7,206 bases of DNA from Gammaproteobacteria bacterium (GTDB taxonomy: Bacteria > Pseudomonadota > Gammaproteobacteria > SURF-13), in the NCBI GenBank assembly GCA_023487615.1, contig JAMDBH010000008.1, positions 1 through 7,206 of the forward strand, read 5' to 3'. Positions 4,827-7,206 of the stretch are shown piece after piece. Below the pieces are notes generated by a model. It was not told the DNA's origin and ran no database searches. It saw only the letters and a list, made by a program, of their open reading frames with translations. Position numbers and translations under genes: made by a program. How positions within the stretch are numbered: position 1 is the first letter of the stretch; each line of letters starts with the position of its first letter.

Positions 4827-4985
4827 ATGTCATTAGGAACGATATTGTTGATAGTTTTGATTCTGATGTTGCTTGGTGCGATTCCCACCTGGCCTCACAG
4901 CAGGTCATGGGGTTATGGCCCCAGTGGCGCTCTTGGACTGGTGCTGGTGATAGTTTTGATTCTGTTTCTGCTGGGCCGAATATAA
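4827..4985 (+). CDS. DUF3309-family small membrane protein
   Basis: This is a 52-aa protein. MSLGTILLIVLILMLLGAIPTWPHS is the conserved DUF3309 start: a membrane helix followed by the family's AIPTWPHS motif. A glycine-rich turn (WGYGPSGALG, residues 28-37) leads to a second helix (LVLVIVLILFLLG). The family is common in proteobacteria, often near stress genes, and has no known function. AGGAG (4815-4819) is seven bases before the ATG. The two helices are encoded partly by an identical 17-bp DNA segment (4849-4865 and 4948-4964), so the gene contains an internal duplication. Confidence 0.87.
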   Translation: MSLGTILLIVLILMLLGAIPTWPHSRSWGYGPSGALGLVLVIVLILFLLGRI

Positions 4986-5065
4986 CCTGCCAATTCTATT
5001 TTTCTTTCCGGCGGCGGCTACCCGTCGAAAAGCAAAGGGCGGGGGTGAGCTTCGAACGTAACAAC

Positions 5066-5114
5066 GCGACAAACTGTGTCGCAGGAACCCTTGATGTTTT
5101 CAGCATCGAAGGGT
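5066..5114 (+). other. Two tandem hairpins between the DUF3309 and BON genes
   Basis: GCGACA/TGTCGC (5066-5082, loop AACTG) is followed by ACCCTTGATG pairing with CATCGAAGGGT (5087-5114) with one bulged base and the loop TTTTCAG. What follows (ATTTGTCTAATT) is not a clean T-run. This may be a weak terminator for the upstream genes or a leader structure of the BON gene, whose ATG is 32 bp further on. Confidence 0.35.
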
Positions 5115-5146
5115 ATTTGTCTAATTAATATTTGGAGGGTTTCGCC

Positions 5147-5458
5147 ATGAATCAACTTAAAAATGTTTCTGCTTTCTTCTTTGTCATTCTGCTGGCTTCT
5201 ATGCTCGGTTGCGCCTCAACGGCACAACATGAAGGTACCGGAGAGTATATTGACGACTCCATCATTACCGCCAAAGTAAAGGCGGCAATTCTCGATGAGC
5301 CCTCCCTGAAGTCGGCCGAGATCAACGTCGAAACCTTCAAAGGCGTGGTTCAATTAAGCGGCTTCGTCCATGACAAGGCGGACATTAACAAGGCGGCTGA
5401 GGTTGCGCGCAAGGTCAAGGGTGTGACATCCGTTAAGAATGACATGCGGCTTAAGTAA
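5147..5458 (+). CDS. BON-domain lipoprotein (OsmY/YraP-like)
   Basis: The protein has 103 aa. Residues 1-21 are a signal peptide ending MLGC (Cys22); the lipobox is slightly unusual with Met at -3. Residues about 36-103 are one BON domain: DDSIITAKVKAAILDEPSLKS, then NVETFKGVVQLSGFV, then KVKGVTSVKNDMRLK, which holds the expected strand-glycine-strand core. BON domains bind phospholipid and hold envelope proteins; OsmY-type proteins respond to osmotic stress. Only one BON copy is present, whereas OsmY and YraP have two. GGAGG (5134-5138) is eight bases before the ATG at 5147; an in-frame TTG at 5132 overlaps that site and is rejected. A very strong hairpin follows 18 bp after the stop. Confidence 0.88.
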   Translation: MNQLKNVSAFFFVILLASMLGCASTAQHEGTGEYIDDSIITAKVKAAILDEPSLKSAEINVETFKGVVQLSGFVHDKADINKAAEVARKVKGVTSVKNDMRLK

Positions 5459-5476
5459 CAACACTAAATCTGCTGG

Positions 5477-5523
5477 TAGCGCCCCCTGCTGGACATCATG
5501 TCCAGCAGGGGGCGCTATTATTT
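5477..5523 (+). terminator. Very long perfect hairpin, probable terminator after the BON gene
   Basis: Arms of 20 bp (5477-5496 and 5498-5517) are exact reverse complements around a single C. The arm contains TAGCGCCCCCTGCTGG. TTATTT follows, an interrupted U-run, so it probably ends transcription of the BON gene. It is about twice as long as usual terminator stems. Confidence 0.7.
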
Positions 5524-5592
5524 GACCACTGGTAAGTGATCGCTGGGGCTGAGTCATCCGCGAAATCGAAGTGGATTGGCTGATCCTGATGG

Positions 5593-5621
5593 TTGACTAA
5601 CCCAGGCAGTGTTTTCATAGA
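5593..5621 (+). promoter_or_regulatory. Possible promoter of the 25-aa peptide gene
   Basis: TTGACT (5593-5598, 5 of 6) is followed after 17 bases by CATAGA (3 of 6), or after 19 by TAGAGT (4 of 6). The leader would be very short, about 17-18 nt. Since a strong terminator lies upstream, this gene needs its own promoter. Confidence 0.3.
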
Positions 5622-5645
5622 GTAATTTCATGAAGGAGAAATGTC

Positions 5646-5723
5646 GTGGGTAAATATCTGATTGCATGGCTGCTAGGCGTTCCGGTGATTGTGTTGGTGA
5701 TTGTTTATTTCTTTATGAACTAA
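5646..5723 (+). CDS. 25-aa single-helix membrane peptide
   Basis: GGAG (5635-5638) stands seven bases before a GTG that opens a frame reading MGKYLIAWLLGVPVIV, then LVIVYFFMN, and TAA. It has a positively charged N-terminus (Lys3) followed by one membrane helix of about 20 residues with a central Gly-Val-Pro kink. Short proteins of this YLIAWLLGVPxxVL type occur in many proteobacteria with no known role; I recall the pattern but cannot name a family. An overlapping ATG at 5641 gives only six codons and is a worse fit. It stands alone between the strong terminator and the transporter gene, and is short enough that automatic annotation would usually miss it. Confidence 0.7.
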   Translation: MGKYLIAWLLGVPVIVLVIVYFFMN

Positions 5724-5778
5724 ACAAACACTCAATCGGCTTTGGCCATATAACCGCATGATGGGCCATGGAGCAGGC

Positions 5779-5806
5779 TTGACCCCAGCATTGGTGGGTT
5801 TACACT
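5779..5806 (+). promoter_or_regulatory. Possible promoter of the AI-2E transporter gene
   Basis: TTGACC (5 of 6) and TACACT (4 of 6) are separated by 16 bases. The predicted start would be about 31 nt before the ATG at 5844. Confidence 0.4.
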
Positions 5807-5843
5807 TCCCTAATCCACGCTACTCTGCCTAGGACAAGGCGCC

Positions 5844-7070
5844 ATGAACACCACTGCTATTTCATCTGCTGCACCCATGAATCCTGAACCACAGGACGGC
5901 GCAGAAAATCACGCTGGAGAATCCCTGGCCAGCCAGGGGACAGCCACGCCGGACGCTACACAGCAGCCCACTGTCCGCACGCCGGTTGACGTGCACAGCC
6001 TTTCGCTCGCGCTGCTCACGGTGGTTGCAGTCATCTTCGCGCTGTATTGGGCCCGTGCGTTTTTCATCCCGCTGATGTTTGGCGTGATTATCAGCTATGC
6101 GCTTTCCCCCCTCGTCACCTTGATGCAAAAATGGAAAATTCCCCGTGCCATCGGAGCCGCAGTGTTGTTGATGGGTATCGTGGGCGGAGTAAGCTCTCTG
6201 GCCTACTCACTCAGCGACGATGCCGCCGCAACGATAGAAACATTACCTGAAGCGGCGCAGAAGTTCCGCCAGACACTGCGCAGGGAACGGGGGACATCCG
6301 AAAGCGCAATCGAGAAAGTGCAAAAAGCCACCACCGAGCTGGAGAAGGCGGTGAGCGATACACCAACACCGTCTTCCACTCCTCCGCGGGGGGTGACCCG
6401 TGTACAAATCGAAAAACCCAAGTTTAATATCCAAGACTATCTTTGGGCGGGAACGATGGGTGCGGTCGGGTTTGCCGGTCAGGTCATCATAGTATTGTTT
6501 CTCGCGTATTTTCTGATGGTTTCAGGCGACAGTTTCCGGCGCAAGCTGGTCAGGATCAGCGGCCCCACCTTTAGCAAGAAAAAAATCACCATCCAAGTAT
6601 TGGATGAAATCACCGGCCAGATTCAACGTTATCTGCTGGTACAGCTATTCACCAGTTTTTTGGTGGGGGTGGCGACCTGGCTCGCGTTTCTCTGGCTCGG
6701 CGTGGAACATGCCGCGGTTTGGGGGATCGCCGCCGCGATATTAAATACTATCCCCTATCTCGGTGCGGTAATCTTTACCATTGGCACGGCACTGGTCGCT
6801 TTTCTCCAATTCGGAACAATAGGCATGGCGTTCCTGGTCTCCGGCATCGCGCTGGTCATCACCAGTCTCGAAGGTTTCTGGCTGACGCCATGGCTTACCA
6901 GCCGGGCAAGCCAGATGAACGCAGTGGTGATTTTCGCAGGCGTGCTGTTTTGGGGTTGGTTGTGGGGGGTGTGGGGTTTATTGCTAGGCATACCCATCCT
7001 CATGGCCATCAAGGCCGTATGCGACCATGTGGAAGATTTAAAGCCTGTCGGCGAACTGCTGGGGGAATAG
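5844..7070 (+). CDS. AI-2E-family transporter (UPF0118 membrane protein)
   Basis: This is a 408-aa inner-membrane protein. After a polar tail rich in A, T, P and Q (1-48) come two or three helices (about 53-122), a soluble linker (about 123-198), and a second block of helices (about 201-392). Family landmarks in the second block are GQIQRYLLVQL (258-268), NTIPYLG (301-307) and TPWLTSRASQMNAVVI (348-363), then the glycine-rich WGVWGLLLGIPILMAIK. The family (PF01594) is named for E. coli TqsA, which exports the signal AI-2; other members are sodium/proton antiporters, so the substrate cannot be assigned. The long N-terminal tail and the P/T-rich insert (172-182) are unusual compared with TqsA. 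The ATG is preceded by AGGA (5831-5834). A short spacing and a possible promoter at 5779 suggest a single-gene unit. Confidence 0.9.
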   Translation: MNTTAISSAAPMNPEPQDGAENHAGESLASQGTATPDATQQPTVRTPVDVHSLSLALLTVVAVIFALYWARAFFIPLMFGVIISYALSPLVTLMQKWKIPRAIGAAVLLMGIVGGVSSLAYSLSDDAAATIETLPEAAQKFRQTLRRERGTSESAIEKVQKATTELEKAVSDTPTPSSTPPRGVTRVQIEKPKFNIQDYLWAGTMGAVGFAGQVIIVLFLAYFLMVSGDSFRRKLVRISGPTFSKKKITIQVLDEITGQIQRYLLVQLFTSFLVGVATWLAFLWLGVEHAAVWGIAAAILNTIPYLGAVIFTIGTALVAFLQFGTIGMAFLVSGIALVITSLEGFWLTPWLTSRASQMNAVVIFAGVLFWGWLWGVWGLLLGIPILMAIKAVCDHVEDLKPVGELLGE

Positions 7071-7206
7071 CAGGATGTCTGCTTGAATAATTTGCACGGA
7101 CGACCCGTAATTTTTACAACCCTCCCGGGCTTCTTAAAAAATAACATTATGATTTTATTAAACAATATGGATTGGCATGTAAGTTGCCATTTCCCTCTTG
7201 TACGGC

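Noticed and set aside
7198..7206. TTGTACGGC at the window end, possibly the left half of another dyad copy
   Set aside because: It is cut by the window edge, so the second half cannot be read.
7071..7206. Possible terminator of the transporter gene
   Set aside because: Only short stems (AGCAG/CTGCT, ACGG/CCGT before AATTTTT) are visible; neither is convincing. No gene is seen in this stretch.

Overview
The window looks like an accessory or stress region of a Gram-negative proteobacterium, probably gamma- or betaproteobacterial. The evidence is two short lipoproteins with lipoboxes (an OsmB homologue and a BON-domain protein), a CsbD protein close to E. coli YjbJ, and an ice-binding-like protein with an IPTL-CTERM tail. 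The species cannot be named from the sequence alone. There is no rRNA, tRNA, CRISPR array, transposase or integrase.

Layout. The left side reads on the minus strand: the first 88 codons of a PAS-domain sensor protein (cut by the window edge), preceded by a Crp/Fnr-family regulator. A non-coding stretch of about 565 bp follows. Everything to its right reads on the plus strand: a CsbD protein, an OsmB-like lipoprotein, a 500-bp structured non-coding stretch, the ice-binding-like protein, an lmo0937-type small membrane protein, a 72-aa two-helix membrane protein, an unrecognised 114-aa protein, a DUF3309 protein, a BON-domain lipoprotein, a very strong hairpin, a 25-aa single-helix membrane peptide, and an AI-2E-type transporter. 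Several of these genes are very short (25 to 72 codons) and several needed start correction. Starts were placed where a Shine-Dalgarno sequence has proper spacing.

Most interesting signal. One 21-bp dyad motif recurs five times, and only in non-coding DNA. One copy lies just after the regulator gene and upstream of the PAS gene. Three lie between the regulator and csbD. One lies inside a perfect 28-bp palindrome upstream of the ice-binding gene. The 16-bp core has the TGT-N10-ACA shape of a CRP/FNR dimer site. Copies in front of csbD and of the ice-binding gene sit at, or 1 bp from, the class II activator distance from a TAnnnT hexamer. The copy in front of the regulator gene lies close to it. 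I infer a self-regulating Crp/Fnr-type regulator controlling a local envelope and desiccation/cold/osmotic stress regulon. Its binding to these sites is untested.

Other points: an intrinsic terminator with no gene in front of it in the regulator/csbD gap (possible small RNA), an 11-codon minigene with a good ribosome binding site, a 41-bp perfect palindrome after the BON gene, and an internal DNA repeat that makes the two helices of the DUF3309 protein nearly the same.
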